Part shown: positions 1-5,728 of the stretch, piece by piece
Numbering within the stretch: the stretch's first letter is position 1
How the letters are laid out: the number at the start of each line of letters is the position of its first letter
Origin: Thermomicrobiales bacterium
GTDB taxonomy: Bacteria; Chloroflexota; Chloroflexia; Thermomicrobiales; UBA6265
Reading direction: 5' to 3'
Length of the DNA: 9,764 nucleotides
Assembly: GCA_020847015.1 (NCBI GenBank)
Contig: JADLCW010000133.1
Span: 1 to 9,764, forward strand
Made by a program: the position numbers and the translations under genes
The notes under the pieces: model-generated
Databases searched by the model: none
Told to the model about the DNA's origin: nothing
Seen by the model: the letters and a program-made list of their open reading frames with translations, nothing else

Positions 1-257
1 CGCTGCGCGAATTTCTCTACGATCGCGTCTACACTCCGCTCAATGCGGAAGCGAATACCGAGCGCGCCCGGCACATCGTGCGCGCACTCTTCGCCTGGTT
101 TCTGGCCGACCCGGGCCGGATGCCGGCGGAGTTCCGCGATCCGCACCGCACCGACTCGCCGGAGCGACAAGTCGCCGACTATGTGGCCAGCATGACCGAC
201 CGCTACGCGATCGACCTGTACGAACGCCTCTTCGTACCGCAAAATTGGCCGGTGTAG
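1..257 (+). CDS. dgt: dGTPase-like deoxynucleotide triphosphohydrolase, 3' end only
   Basis: This is the C-terminal end of an HD-domain deoxyguanosinetriphosphate triphosphohydrolase-like protein, which hydrolyses dNTPs to the deoxynucleoside and triphosphate in the cytoplasm. The reading frame enters from the left edge (first full codon at position 3) and ends at TAG 255-257, leaving 84 residues. The visible part has the usual family ending: LREFLYDRVYTP, a helical stretch with RARHIVRALFAWF, then VADYVASMTDRYAIDLYERL close to the stop. The HD metal-binding residues lie outside the window, so catalytic competence cannot be judged. It sits 76 bases upstream of dnaG on the same strand; dgt-dnaG is a recurrent gene pair in several bacterial groups, which supports the call. 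Recognition is from the C-terminal pattern and the neighbour. Confidence 0.88.
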   Translation, partial: LREFLYDRVYTPLNAEANTERARHIVRALFAWFLADPGRMPAEFRDPHRTDSPERQVADYVASMTDRYAIDLYERLFVPQNWPV

Positions 258-303
258 TTCCCGCCGCGTGTTAGCGCCGATCCGCCCGGCGTCGCCAGGT
301 TGT

Positions 304-319
304 CGTCGCCCCGGCGACG
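304..319 (+). promoter_or_regulatory. Hairpin in the dnaG leader, next to the ribosome binding site
   Basis: CGTCGCC (304-310) and GGCGACG (313-319) are perfect complements, giving a 6-7 bp GC stem with a minimal loop. The hairpin ends one base before the purine-rich Shine-Dalgarno stretch GGGAAAGGA (321-329) of dnaG. A second copy of GTCGCC at 291-296 could pair with the same right arm, so two alternative folds are possible. There is no T-run, so it does not look like an intrinsic terminator. A role in limiting dnaG translation or transcription is inference only. Confidence 0.35.
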
Positions 320-333
320 GGGGAAAGGACACG

Positions 334-2247
334 ATGGCCAGAGACGCTGTTGCCGAGGTGCGCGAGCGCACCGACATTGTCGATCTGATCTCCGCGTATG
401 CTCCGCTGAAGCGAGCCGGGCGCTCCTACAAGGGACTGTGCCCTTTTCATCAGGAGAAAACGCCCTCCTTCGTCGTGTTTCCCGATTCGCAGAATTTTCA
501 TTGCTTCGGCTGCGGCAAGGGCGGCGATGCATTCACGTTCTACATGGGGGTCGAGCACGTTGAGTTCCGGGAGGCGCTCACCGAGCTGGCCCGCCGCGCC
601 GGTGTCGAGCTATCCAGTGTGCCGACAGTGGCCCCCGAAATCGACGCCCACCGCAACCGTCTGATCGAACTCAACGAACTGGCGGCCAGCTTCTACGCCA
701 ATCTGCTTCTCAACGGCGCGTCCGGCGCCGCCGGCCGGGAGGTCGTCGCGCGGCGCGGCATCTCGCCGGAGATGATCGCCCGCTTCGGGCTCGGCTTCGC
801 GCCCGACGCGTGGGATGCGCTGCTGCGTTTTCTGAGCGAGCGCGGCATCGACCCCGCCCTCGGCCGCGAAGCCGGGTTGCTGCAGGCGCGCGACGGCGGC
901 GGTTACTACGACCGCTTCCGCCACCGACTGCTTTTCCCGATCCGCACCCGCGAGGGGCGCACGGTCGGGTTCGGCGCGCGCGCCCTCGGCGATGCCCAAC
1001 CGAAGTATCTCAACTCTCCCCAATCGGTCATCTTCGACAAGAGTGGTCTCGTCTACGCGCTGGACGTGGCGAAAGACGCTATTCGCAGCACCGACCAAGT
1101 CGTGCTGGTCGAAGGTTACATGGACGCCATCACCGCCCATCAGTTCGGCTACACCAACGTCGTGGCGGCCATGGGCACGGCAGTGACAGAGGCGCAGATC
1201 GGGTTGGTGAAACGCCTCTCGCGTCACATCGTGCTCGCGCTGGACGCCGATAGCGCCGGCCAGATGGCGACCCTACGCAGTCTGGAGGCACTGCCGGCGG
1301 CGCTGGATTCGGAAGCGATCCCGGTGGTGGCGGCATCAGCCGGGCGCGGTCCGACGCCGCAGACGATGATCGCCTGGGAACGACGACTCAACGCCGAAAT
1401 TGCCATCGTGCGCTTACCGGAGGGCAAGGACCCGGACGAACTGATCCGACTGGCCCCGGATCGCTGGCCGGAGGTCGTCGCTGCGGCGCAACCGTTCCTT
1501 GATTTCTTCATTGCAGGCGTCACGAGCGGCATCGACCCCGGCAACGCTCGAGCCAAGGCGGACGCCGTGAAGCGGGTCGCCCCAGTCCTGCGCAATGTGG
1601 GCGACCGGGTCGTGCAGGCTCATTATTCGGGGGTGTTGGCGCGCCGGCTGCAACTACCGGAAGCGACGGTGTTCGCCGAAGTGCGCCGCGGCGCACAGCG
1701 CACGGCGGTCGGAGCGTCGCCGAATCCGTGGCCCCCGCCGTCAACCGGCATCCCTACTCGCGCTGCGCACGAGCACCATCTCGTGGCGCTCTTGCTGCGC
1801 TATCGCGCAACCTGCGCGGCTGTGCTGGCGGCGGTGCTCCCGGATGATCTGCACGATGCGCGCAACCGGGAACTGCTGGCGGCGCTACAGGACTCACGCA
1901 TCCCGCTCGAACTGGATGCCGAAGCAATCGTGGCCGGATTGGATGATTCGGTGGCCGACCACGCCGAGCGCCTGCTGGATTCCCTGGATCAAACGCCTGC
2001 CCAGTATCCGGGACAGACCGAGCACGACGCGCGGATGGCGCTGGGGAGGCTGCGCAAAGAGCGGTACGAGGCGTTGCTGCGCGGGTTGCAGCAACAAATC
2101 GGGGCGGCGCAGGAGGCCGGTGACGCGGCCGAACTGACCGACCTGGCGCGCCAACTGGCGACCCTCGTCGCCCGCCAGGCCGATTTTCAGCCGCCGCTCA
2201 GCCCCTACTTCCGCGACAGCCGAGATGGCGCCGCCGCCGGTCGCTGA
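334..2247 (+). CDS. dnaG: DNA primase DnaG
   Basis: This is the bacterial primase, which synthesises the short RNA primers for DNA replication and works with the replicative helicase at the fork. The product is 637 residues. ATG 334 is chosen because it follows GGGAAAGGA at 321-329 and gives the normal N-terminus; an upstream in-frame GTG at 268 would add 22 unrelated residues. The N-terminal zinc-binding domain has C36-P-F-H39 and C57-F-G-C60. The Toprim catalytic core has the acidic glutamate in EGYMDAI (E260) and the DAD pair (D304, D306), followed by GKDPDE at 364-369. The spacing between DAD and GKDPDE is about 26 residues longer than in E. coli DnaG. The C-terminal part from about residue 470 is weakly conserved and should be the helicase-interaction region. 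It probably shares a transcript with dgt. No rpoD-like sigma factor gene follows, unlike in many bacteria. Confidence 0.97.
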   Translation: MARDAVAEVRERTDIVDLISAYAPLKRAGRSYKGLCPFHQEKTPSFVVFPDSQNFHCFGCGKGGDAFTFYMGVEHVEFREALTELARRAGVELSSVPTVAPEIDAHRNRLIELNELAASFYANLLLNGASGAAGREVVARRGISPEMIARFGLGFAPDAWDALLRFLSERGIDPALGREAGLLQARDGGGYYDRFRHRLLFPIRTREGRTVGFGARALGDAQPKYLNSPQSVIFDKSGLVYALDVAKDAIRSTDQVVLVEGYMDAITAHQFGYTNVVAAMGTAVTEAQIGLVKRLSRHIVLALDADSAGQMATLRSLEALPAALDSEAIPVVAASAGRGPTPQTMIAWERRLNAEIAIVRLPEGKDPDELIRLAPDRWPEVVAAAQPFLDFFIAGVTSGIDPGNARAKADAVKRVAPVLRNVGDRVVQAHYSGVLARRLQLPEATVFAEVRRGAQRTAVGASPNPWPPPSTGIPTRAAHEHHLVALLLRYRATCAAVLAAVLPDDLHDARNRELLAALQDSRIPLELDAEAIVAGLDDSVADHAERLLDSLDQTPAQYPGQTEHDARMALGRLRKERYEALLRGLQQQIGAAQEAGDAAELTDLARQLATLVARQADFQPPLSPYFRDSRDGAAAGR

Positions 2248-2272
2248 ACCGACGTTCCGGTCTACGCGGCGT

Positions 2273-2286
2273 GATGGCGCGCCATC
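2273..2286. repeat. Perfect 14-bp palindrome downstream of dnaG
   Basis: GATGGCGCGCCATC is a perfect palindrome beginning 26 bases after the dnaG stop codon. It could form a short stem or a dimeric protein binding site. No T-run follows, so evidence for a terminator is weak. The rest of the gap 2248-2432 holds nothing else I can name; a TTGAAA at 2346-2351 has no credible -10 partner. Confidence 0.3.
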
Positions 2287-2432
2287 TGCGGATTCAGTTC
2301 GTGCGAGCGCACGGAAGCGGCTTCGTGCAAGCCGTACGGCGGACCTTGAAACTGTGCCCGTGCGCCAACACTCCAGATGGATGAAGCCGACCGCACGCGG
2401 ATTGTTGCCGCAGCGCGTCGAGAAGGATCGGG

Positions 2433-2756
2433 ATGATGGATGAGATCACCCGGGGACAGCGCAGATTCGATATCGGAACCGCGGTAATCGACGCCAACGG
2501 CGAGCGCATCGGACATGTCACCGGCATCCACGATGGGTGGATTCAGGTGACGCCCGGGTTGTTGACCCCGCTCGCCTGGCAGGTGCCGCGCTGCGATATC
2601 GCGGTGGACGGCGAGCATGCAATCGTGCTGAGCGTCGATAAGGACGCGCTCACCCCGGTGATCGAAGGGTTCGTCGGTCTGGCGCCAACCGGCGAAGAAG
2701 TTCCGCTCGCCGGCGAAGCGGCGGGCGAGGGATCGCGCTGCGAGGAGGCTGGCTGA
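2433..2756 (+). CDS. Small PRC-barrel-like / DUF2171-type protein
   Basis: The product is a 107-residue protein without signal peptide or membrane segment, so probably cytoplasmic. The Shine-Dalgarno AGAAGGA (2421-2427) serves either of two adjacent ATG codons at 2433 and 2436; the second has the better spacing of 8 bases. Residues about 12-76 look like the small beta-barrel of the PRC/DUF2171 type: G15-T-A-V-I-D with DANGERIGHV, then GIHDGWIQV, WQVPRCDIA, and the strand-turn LSVDKDALTP at 66-75. The tail (about residues 85-107) is Gly/Glu/Ala-rich and probably disordered. Proteins of this kind are common, often in several copies per genome, and have no settled function; PRC barrels elsewhere mediate protein contacts. 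The convergent gene at 2789-3187 encodes a related protein. Coding status is well supported by domain pattern and ribosome binding site; the family assignment is from memory of the pattern. Confidence 0.78.
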   Translation: MMDEITRGQRRFDIGTAVIDANGERIGHVTGIHDGWIQVTPGLLTPLAWQVPRCDIAVDGEHAIVLSVDKDALTPVIEGFVGLAPTGEEVPLAGEAAGEGSRCEEAG

Positions 2757-2788
2757 ATGTCAGGAGCCGGACGCTGACTGCGCGGCGC

Positions 2789-3187
2789 TCAGGTTCCATC
2801 GCGACTGTCGGCATTCTCCAGTGATTGACCGCTGCTCTCCCCGTCCTCAACCGGAACCTCGCCGAAGGTGAGCCCGGCCGCTGGCCCGACATTGTCCGTT
2901 CCCGTCCCGGCCGGAGCCATCCCACCGTGGCTGGGCAGTCCGAGCGCGGTGACCTCCGCCGGAGTCATTGGATCGAGCGCATCTTTTTGCACGCGCAACG
3001 TGACCGTAGAGCCGTCGAACGAAAAGACGGCGCGAAACGGCGCGCGGTAGGCGGTCGGCGGATCGCCCTCGGCGACGATCGCTATGTAATGCGGATAGAC
3101 GGCATGGATCGCGCCAACCAAGTCGCCATCGGTGTCGACGACTGCAACTCCGGCGGGCAGATACGGACGGGAGGCTGCGTCATCCAT
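2789..3187 (-). CDS. Small PRC-barrel-like / DUF2171-type protein, second copy
   Basis: The product is a 132-residue protein read on the minus strand. The start at ATG 3187-3185 is chosen because GAGGAG (complement of 3197-3202) precedes it by 9 bases and because the recognisable domain begins a few residues later; the open frame extends upstream to 3394 but that extension is Arg-rich and looks non-coding. The barrel-like part (about residues 12-75) shows AVVDTDGDLVGAI, HYIAIV, YRAPFRAVF and LRVQKDALDP at 64-73. These line up with the neighbouring gene's AVIDANGERIGHV, GWIQV, WQVPRCDI and LSVDKDALTP. The C-terminal third is Gly/Ser/Glu-rich and probably disordered. No signal peptide or membrane segment is visible. 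The 3' ends of the two genes are 32 bases apart with no obvious terminator between them, so their transcripts may overlap. Function unknown. Confidence 0.75.
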   Translation of the reverse strand: MDDAASRPYLPAGVAVVDTDGDLVGAIHAVYPHYIAIVAEGDPPTAYRAPFRAVFSFDGSTVTLRVQKDALDPMTPAEVTALGLPSHGGMAPAGTGTDNVGPAAGLTFGEVPVEDGESSGQSLENADSRDGT

Positions 3188-3611
3188 CGTGCTGATCTCC
3201 TCGGTGCGGCCGCGGGCCGCCGGGTGGGGGCTCAGGCGCAAGCGGCGATCGTCGGACGGCGGCTTCGGCCGGTGGACATCCTCCCGCTGCCGGTCGAGCG
3301 TCATCATCCACTCCGCAAGCAGCTTGCCGGCCCTCGCTCGGGGGTCGGCACATCCTTCGTGCGTTAGTAGTCGCCTCAGGTGCAATACGCGCAATTCTGG
3401 CGGGATGCGCGTCCGATTCCCGCGTTCAGCGATCTGGTGGCGATTGTTGACCTGGCTCGCCCCACGAGGCGCGGACGTAAACCCGCGCGAGACCGCCTGA
3501 AACCCGCGGCGCGCTCCTGACGGATGCCGCGCTCACTCGCAGATCGTACCGAGCGCTGCAATACGTTGCCGCGTATCCAGCATGGCGGGCCGGATCGCAT
3601 AATTGCCATAG
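3188..3611. other. Long stretch with no convincing gene
   Basis: Together with the leader up to 3733 this is a gap of about 546 bases. The left end is the minus-strand leader of the gene ending at 3187. It carries a GCGGCC/GGCCGC hairpin (3206-3220) three bases upstream of that gene's Shine-Dalgarno. A weak 6-bp hairpin GCGGGA/TCCCGC is at 3400-3423. Open frames that cross this stretch have Arg/Pro/Ser-rich translations typical of GC-rich shadow frames and lack ribosome binding sites. I see no tRNA, known riboswitch or repeat. A small RNA cannot be excluded. Confidence 0.5.
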
Positions 3612-3617
3612 TATGAT
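3612..3617 (+). promoter_or_regulatory. Possible -10 box of the small secreted protein gene
   Basis: TATGAT matches the sigma-70-type -10 consensus at five of six positions and sits in the most AT-rich patch of this intergenic region (about 3599-3624). No good -35 box lies 16-18 bases upstream. The box is flanked by CATAG (3607-3611) and CTATG (3618-3622), a 5-bp inverted repeat centred on it. The predicted leader would be about 110 bases long before ATG 3734. Confidence 0.35.
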
Positions 3618-3733
3618 CTATGCTAGCGGGTGACGGGTTGTCTCGATTGCGGAGTCGGTCCGCAGCGAGTCGCCACTCGGGTGCGCCAATGCGGCGCAAT
3701 ACTGCGTTCGTCTCACAGGAGGAGTACCCCGCC

Positions 3734-3988
3734 ATGAAGAAGCTTGTCGCCGCAGCTCTCCTTGCCGTCGCGCTACTCGGCCCGGTAGCCGCGGGGTCGG
3801 TCGGGGCGCAATCGGTCGGGGCGAACGAGGATGTCTGGTACACCCAGATCAGTGGGCCATCGGACCAGCCATCGGCGTCCTCGTCAGGTGGAACCGCGCT
3901 GGGCGCGGTGCTGATGGCCAAGGGACAGGCCAAGGCGGCCGCCGTCCAGGCGAAGGCCGCAGCGCTTCGCGCGGCCGTCGGCGCCTAG
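3734..3988 (+). CDS. Small secreted Ala-rich protein with heptad-like tail
   Basis: The product is 84 residues and I do not recognise a family. ATG 3734 is preceded by a very strong Shine-Dalgarno, AGGAGGAG (3717-3724), 9 bases upstream. The N-terminus is a classical Sec signal peptide: MKK, a hydrophobic core of about residues 4-20, then SVGA-QSVGA-N. This offers two equivalent signal peptidase I sites, after A25 and after A30. There is no lipobox cysteine. The mature part starts with a short polar segment containing DVWYTQISGP and a Ser/Gly linker (about 47-53). It ends in an Ala/Lys/Gln helix with two near-identical heptads, QAKAAAV (65-71) and QAKAAAL (72-78), then RAAVGA. This suggests an amphipathic or coiled-coil helix exposed outside the membrane. 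The gene stands alone between a possible promoter at 3612 and the hairpin at 4003-4041. An in-frame upstream start at 3620 is rejected because it would bury the signal peptide. Confidence 0.75.
   Translation: MKKLVAAALLAVALLGPVAAGSVGAQSVGANEDVWYTQISGPSDQPSASSSGGTALGAVLMAKGQAKAAAVQAKAAALRAAVGA
3797..3823 (+). repeat. Tandem 12-bp direct repeat at the signal peptide cleavage site
   Basis: TCGGTCGGGGCG occurs at 3797-3808 and again at 3812-3823, with a 15-base period that keeps the reading frame. It duplicates the amino acids SVGA and therefore the signal peptidase site of the small secreted protein. Replication slippage is the simplest origin. Confidence 0.7.
3926..3967 (+). repeat. Two imperfect 21-bp in-frame repeats encoding heptads
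   Basis: The segments 3926-3946 and 3947-3967 both begin with CAGGC and encode QAKAAAV and QAKAAAL. They differ mainly at third codon positions, so the amino acid repeat is better conserved than the DNA. This fits selection on the helix rather than a very recent duplication. Confidence 0.6.
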
Positions 3989-4002
3989 CAAGCATCGCCA
4001 CC

Positions 4003-4041
4003 CGGGCGCTCGGGGCTATTGGCAATCGCCCCGAGCGCCCG
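4003..4041. terminator. Long hairpin between convergent genes, probably a shared terminator
   Basis: The left arm (4003-4016) and right arm (4028-4041) are perfect complements over 14 bp, built on CGGGCGCTCGGGGC. The 11-base loop can pair further through ATT/AAT around GGC. It lies 14 bases after the stop of the small secreted protein gene and 24 bases beyond the stop of selA on the other strand, so it can serve both. Neither side has a proper T-run (only a short GTTT at 4049-4051 on the + side), so it may act as a stem-only or RNA-stabilising element. Confidence 0.65.
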
Positions 4042-4065
4042 AGCATCGTTTCACAGGCCGCAAAA

Positions 4066-5490
4066 TTAGCCCGTCAGCCCTACGGCGCCTCGGAGCGTGT
4101 TGGATAGCCGCTCGTCGTCCTCCGGCAGCACCGTTCGCAGATCGAACAGCAAACGATCTCGCTCGATCCGCCCGTAGACGCCCGGCGTTCCCAATCGGAG
4201 CCGGCGAGCGGTCGCTTCCAGATTGCGCCCCGGAATCGCCTCCGCGTCGACGGCGATTGCCCAACTCGGCAGTGTCTCCCCCGGCAACGAGCCGCCGCCG
4301 ATCGTCGATGCGGTCACGACTGGATGCGCGTTGATCCCAGCCGCGGTCAGATCGGCCACGATCTGCTCGACTCGCCCGCGCAAATCCTCCGGTCGCGCGG
4401 CGATCGCACGCCAAATCGGGATCTTCTCCACCGCCTCGCCTCGCGCGTAGTGACGCAGCGTCGCGGCCAAACCGGCCAGACTCGTTTTGTCGGCACGAAC
4501 GGCGCGAGCCAGCGGATGGCGGGCGATGCGTGCAACCCATTCCGCGCGCCCGGCGATGATGCCGGCCTGCGGCCCGCCCAGGAGTTTATCGCCGCTGATG
4601 GTCGCCACATCGACTCCCGCCGCGATCGATTCGGGCAGGGTCGGTTCCGGGGCCAGCCCGAAGGGCCGCGTATCGAACAACGCGCCGCTGCCGAGATCTT
4701 CCAGCAACAAAACGCCGCGCGCATGTGCGAGATCGACCAACTCGGCCAGCGTCGGCGCGTGCGTGAAACCGACCATCCGGAAGTTGCTGGGGTGCGCCTT
4801 CAAATAGGCTGCGGTGCGCTCGTCGGTGGCCTCGGCGTAGTCATGAGCGTAGGTGCGATTTGTCGTACCCACCTCGACCAGCGTGGCGCCGCTTTGCCGC
4901 AGCACATCCGGAATGCGAAATCCGCCGCCAATCTCAACAGCCTCGCCTCGCGAAACGATGACACCGCGCCCGGCGGCGAGCGTCGAAAGCGTCAGCAGCA
5001 CGGCTGCCGCGCAATTGTTGACCACCAGCGTGGCTTCGGCGCCGGTCAGCGCCTGCATCAGCGCCGCGATGTCGCGTCCGCGTCCGCCGCGCTCGTTCGT
5101 CTCCGGCTCAAGTTCCAGCGGAACCGGATTGGCGGCTGCGCGCGCCATCGCCTCGGCGGTTTCATCGGACACCGGGGCTCGCCCGAGGTTGGTGTGGATG
5201 ACGACGCCGGTAGCATTGAGCAGCGGCGACAACCGAAGGTGTTCCAGATTCAACACGGCAGCCAGCGTCCGGGTGGAAACGTCCGCTCGCATGGGGTGCT
5301 GGCCGACAGCGATGGCGGCGCGTTCGATCGCGAGCGCATGCTGCACGGCCGCCGTCAGCGTCGGCTCGGCGAGTGAGCTACCGGCATCGCGCGCGGCCGC
5401 CACGAGCGCGGTGACGGAGGGCAACACGGCGAAGGGGTTGCGCCGCTCGCCCTCCGCGGACGAGGCGGGGGCGGTGTGGTCGGGAGGCAT
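4066..5490 (-). CDS. selA: L-seryl-tRNA(Sec) selenium transferase SelA
   Basis: This PLP-dependent enzyme converts seryl-tRNA(Sec) to selenocysteyl-tRNA(Sec) using selenophosphate from SelD, the last step in bacterial selenocysteine synthesis. The product is 474 residues, a normal family length. ATG 5490-5488 follows GAAGGA (complement of 5498-5503) by 7 bases. Family landmarks appear in order: LLNATGVVIHTNLGRAP near residue 90, NNCAAAVLLTLS, EAVEIGGGFRIPDVL, GTTNRT, then TISGDKLLGGPQAGII with the PLP Schiff-base lysine at K302, and TIGGGSLPGETLPSWAI toward the C-terminus. Nothing appears truncated. The gene begins only about 20 bases downstream of the tRNA-Pro terminator, so its own promoter must lie inside the tRNA/terminator unit or it depends on readthrough. 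Its presence implies selB, selC and selenoproteins elsewhere in the genome; none is visible here. Confidence 0.96.
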   Translation of the reverse strand: MPPDHTAPASSAEGERRNPFAVLPSVTALVAAARDAGSSLAEPTLTAAVQHALAIERAAIAVGQHPMRADVSTRTLAAVLNLEHLRLSPLLNATGVVIHTNLGRAPVSDETAEAMARAAANPVPLELEPETNERGGRGRDIAALMQALTGAEATLVVNNCAAAVLLTLSTLAAGRGVIVSRGEAVEIGGGFRIPDVLRQSGATLVEVGTTNRTYAHDYAEATDERTAAYLKAHPSNFRMVGFTHAPTLAELVDLAHARGVLLLEDLGSGALFDTRPFGLAPEPTLPESIAAGVDVATISGDKLLGGPQAGIIAGRAEWVARIARHPLARAVRADKTSLAGLAATLRHYARGEAVEKIPIWRAIAARPEDLRGRVEQIVADLTAAGINAHPVVTASTIGGGSLPGETLPSWAIAVDAEAIPGRNLEATARRLRLGTPGVYGRIERDRLLFDLRTVLPEDDERLSNTLRGAVGLTG

Positions 5491-5511
5491 GGCGGCGTCC
5501 TTCGTCGGGCG

Positions 5512-5538
5512 AAAAAAAGGAGCGGCCGAAGCCGCCCC
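5512..5538 (-). terminator. Intrinsic terminator of tRNA-Pro with UUCG tetraloop
   Basis: On the minus strand an 8-bp stem GGGGCGGC/GCCGCTCC closed by a TTCG tetraloop (complement of 5519-5538) is followed directly by seven Ts (complement of 5512-5518). This is a textbook rho-independent terminator. It starts 8 bases after the tRNA 3' end and ends 21 bases before the selA start codon. A further run of six Ts (complement of 5539-5544) lies between the tRNA and the stem. Confidence 0.88.
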
Positions 5539-5546
5539 AAAAAAGG

Positions 5547-5621
5547 TCGGGGAGAGAGGATTCGAACCTCCGACCTCAGCGTCCCGAACGCTGCGCGCTA
5601 ACCGGGCTGCGCTACTCCCCG
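5547..5621 (-). tRNA. tRNA-Pro, anticodon CGG
   Basis: A full cloverleaf of 75 nucleotides reads on the minus strand. The 7-bp acceptor stem is CGGGGAG (complement of 5615-5621) with CTCCCCG (5548-5554) and discriminator A. The D stem is GCGC/GCGC, the anticodon stem CAGCG/CGCTG encloses TTCGGGA, giving anticodon CGG (complement of 5584-5586). The variable loop has 5 bases and the T arm is GGAGG-TTCGAAT-CCTCT. The C1:G72 pair is typical of bacterial tRNA-Pro. The genome supplies only CC after the discriminator, so the CCA end is completed enzymatically. It reads codon CCG, frequent in GC-rich genomes. Confidence 0.95.
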
Positions 5622-5632
5622 AACACCGGGGA

Positions 5633-5662
5633 ACGATAGCATAGGAAATGATCGCGCGGCAA
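5633..5662 (-). promoter_or_regulatory. Possible promoter of tRNA-Pro
   Basis: On the minus strand TTGCCG (complement of 5657-5662) and TATCGT (complement of 5633-5638) are separated by 18 bases and each match the sigma-70-type consensus at four of six positions. The -10 box ends 11 bases before the tRNA 5' end, a plausible distance for a tRNA leader. An overlapping TATGCT could be the -10 instead. This is a weak consensus call. Confidence 0.35.
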
Positions 5663-5670
5663 CGCCCGGA

Positions 5671-5702
5671 CTACGGCATCGCTCGCAAAATCATCGCCGT
5701 AG
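5671..5702. promoter_or_regulatory. Inverted repeat overlapping the transporter operon promoter
   Basis: CTACGGC (5671-5677) and GCCGTAG (5696-5702) are perfect 7-bp inverted repeats separated by 18 bases. The right arm overlaps the proposed -35 box at 5700-5705. Half-sites about 25 bases apart centre to centre would suit a dimeric repressor spanning more than two helical turns, but no regulator gene is visible and chance is not excluded. Confidence 0.3.
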
Positions 5703-5728
5703 ACTTCTCTCGCGACGGCGCCTAGAAT
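5700..5728 (+). promoter_or_regulatory. Likely promoter of the Pot-type transporter operon
   Basis: TAGACT (5700-5705, four of six to the -35 consensus) and TAGAAT (5723-5728, five of six to the -10 consensus) are separated by exactly 17 bases. Transcription would start near 5735, leaving a leader of about 90 bases that includes a short GTCCG/CGGAC hairpin (5787-5807) just before the Shine-Dalgarno of the first gene. Confidence 0.5.

Noticed and set aside
268..333. Upstream GTG start extending DnaG by 22 residues
   Set aside because: The extension is Pro/Arg/Gly-rich, covers the leader hairpin and the Shine-Dalgarno, and has no ribosome binding site; ATG 334 gives the standard primase N-terminus.
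610..1227. Minus-strand open frame of 205 codons opposite dnaG
   Set aside because: It lies wholly inside the conserved zinc and Toprim part of dnaG and has no family pattern.
3400..3423. tRNA-like T-arm or small terminator at GCGGGA/TCCCGC
   Set aside because: There is no acceptor stem, anticodon arm or D arm around it, the loop is not a T-loop, and no T-run follows.
3188..3733. Search for selC (tRNA-Sec) near selA
   Set aside because: No long variable arm or T-arm consensus was found in the gene-free stretch; the only tRNA in the window is tRNA-Pro.
3376..3933. Minus-strand open frame of 185 codons crossing the intergenic stretch and the secreted protein gene
   Set aside because: It overlaps a better supported gene in antisense, has low-complexity Ser/Ala/Arg composition and no ribosome binding site.
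4324..5376. Long + strand open frame (350 codons) opposite selA
   Set aside because: It is antisense to a clear selA, and its translation is Arg/Gly/His-rich with no recognisable domain, as expected for a shadow frame in GC-rich DNA.
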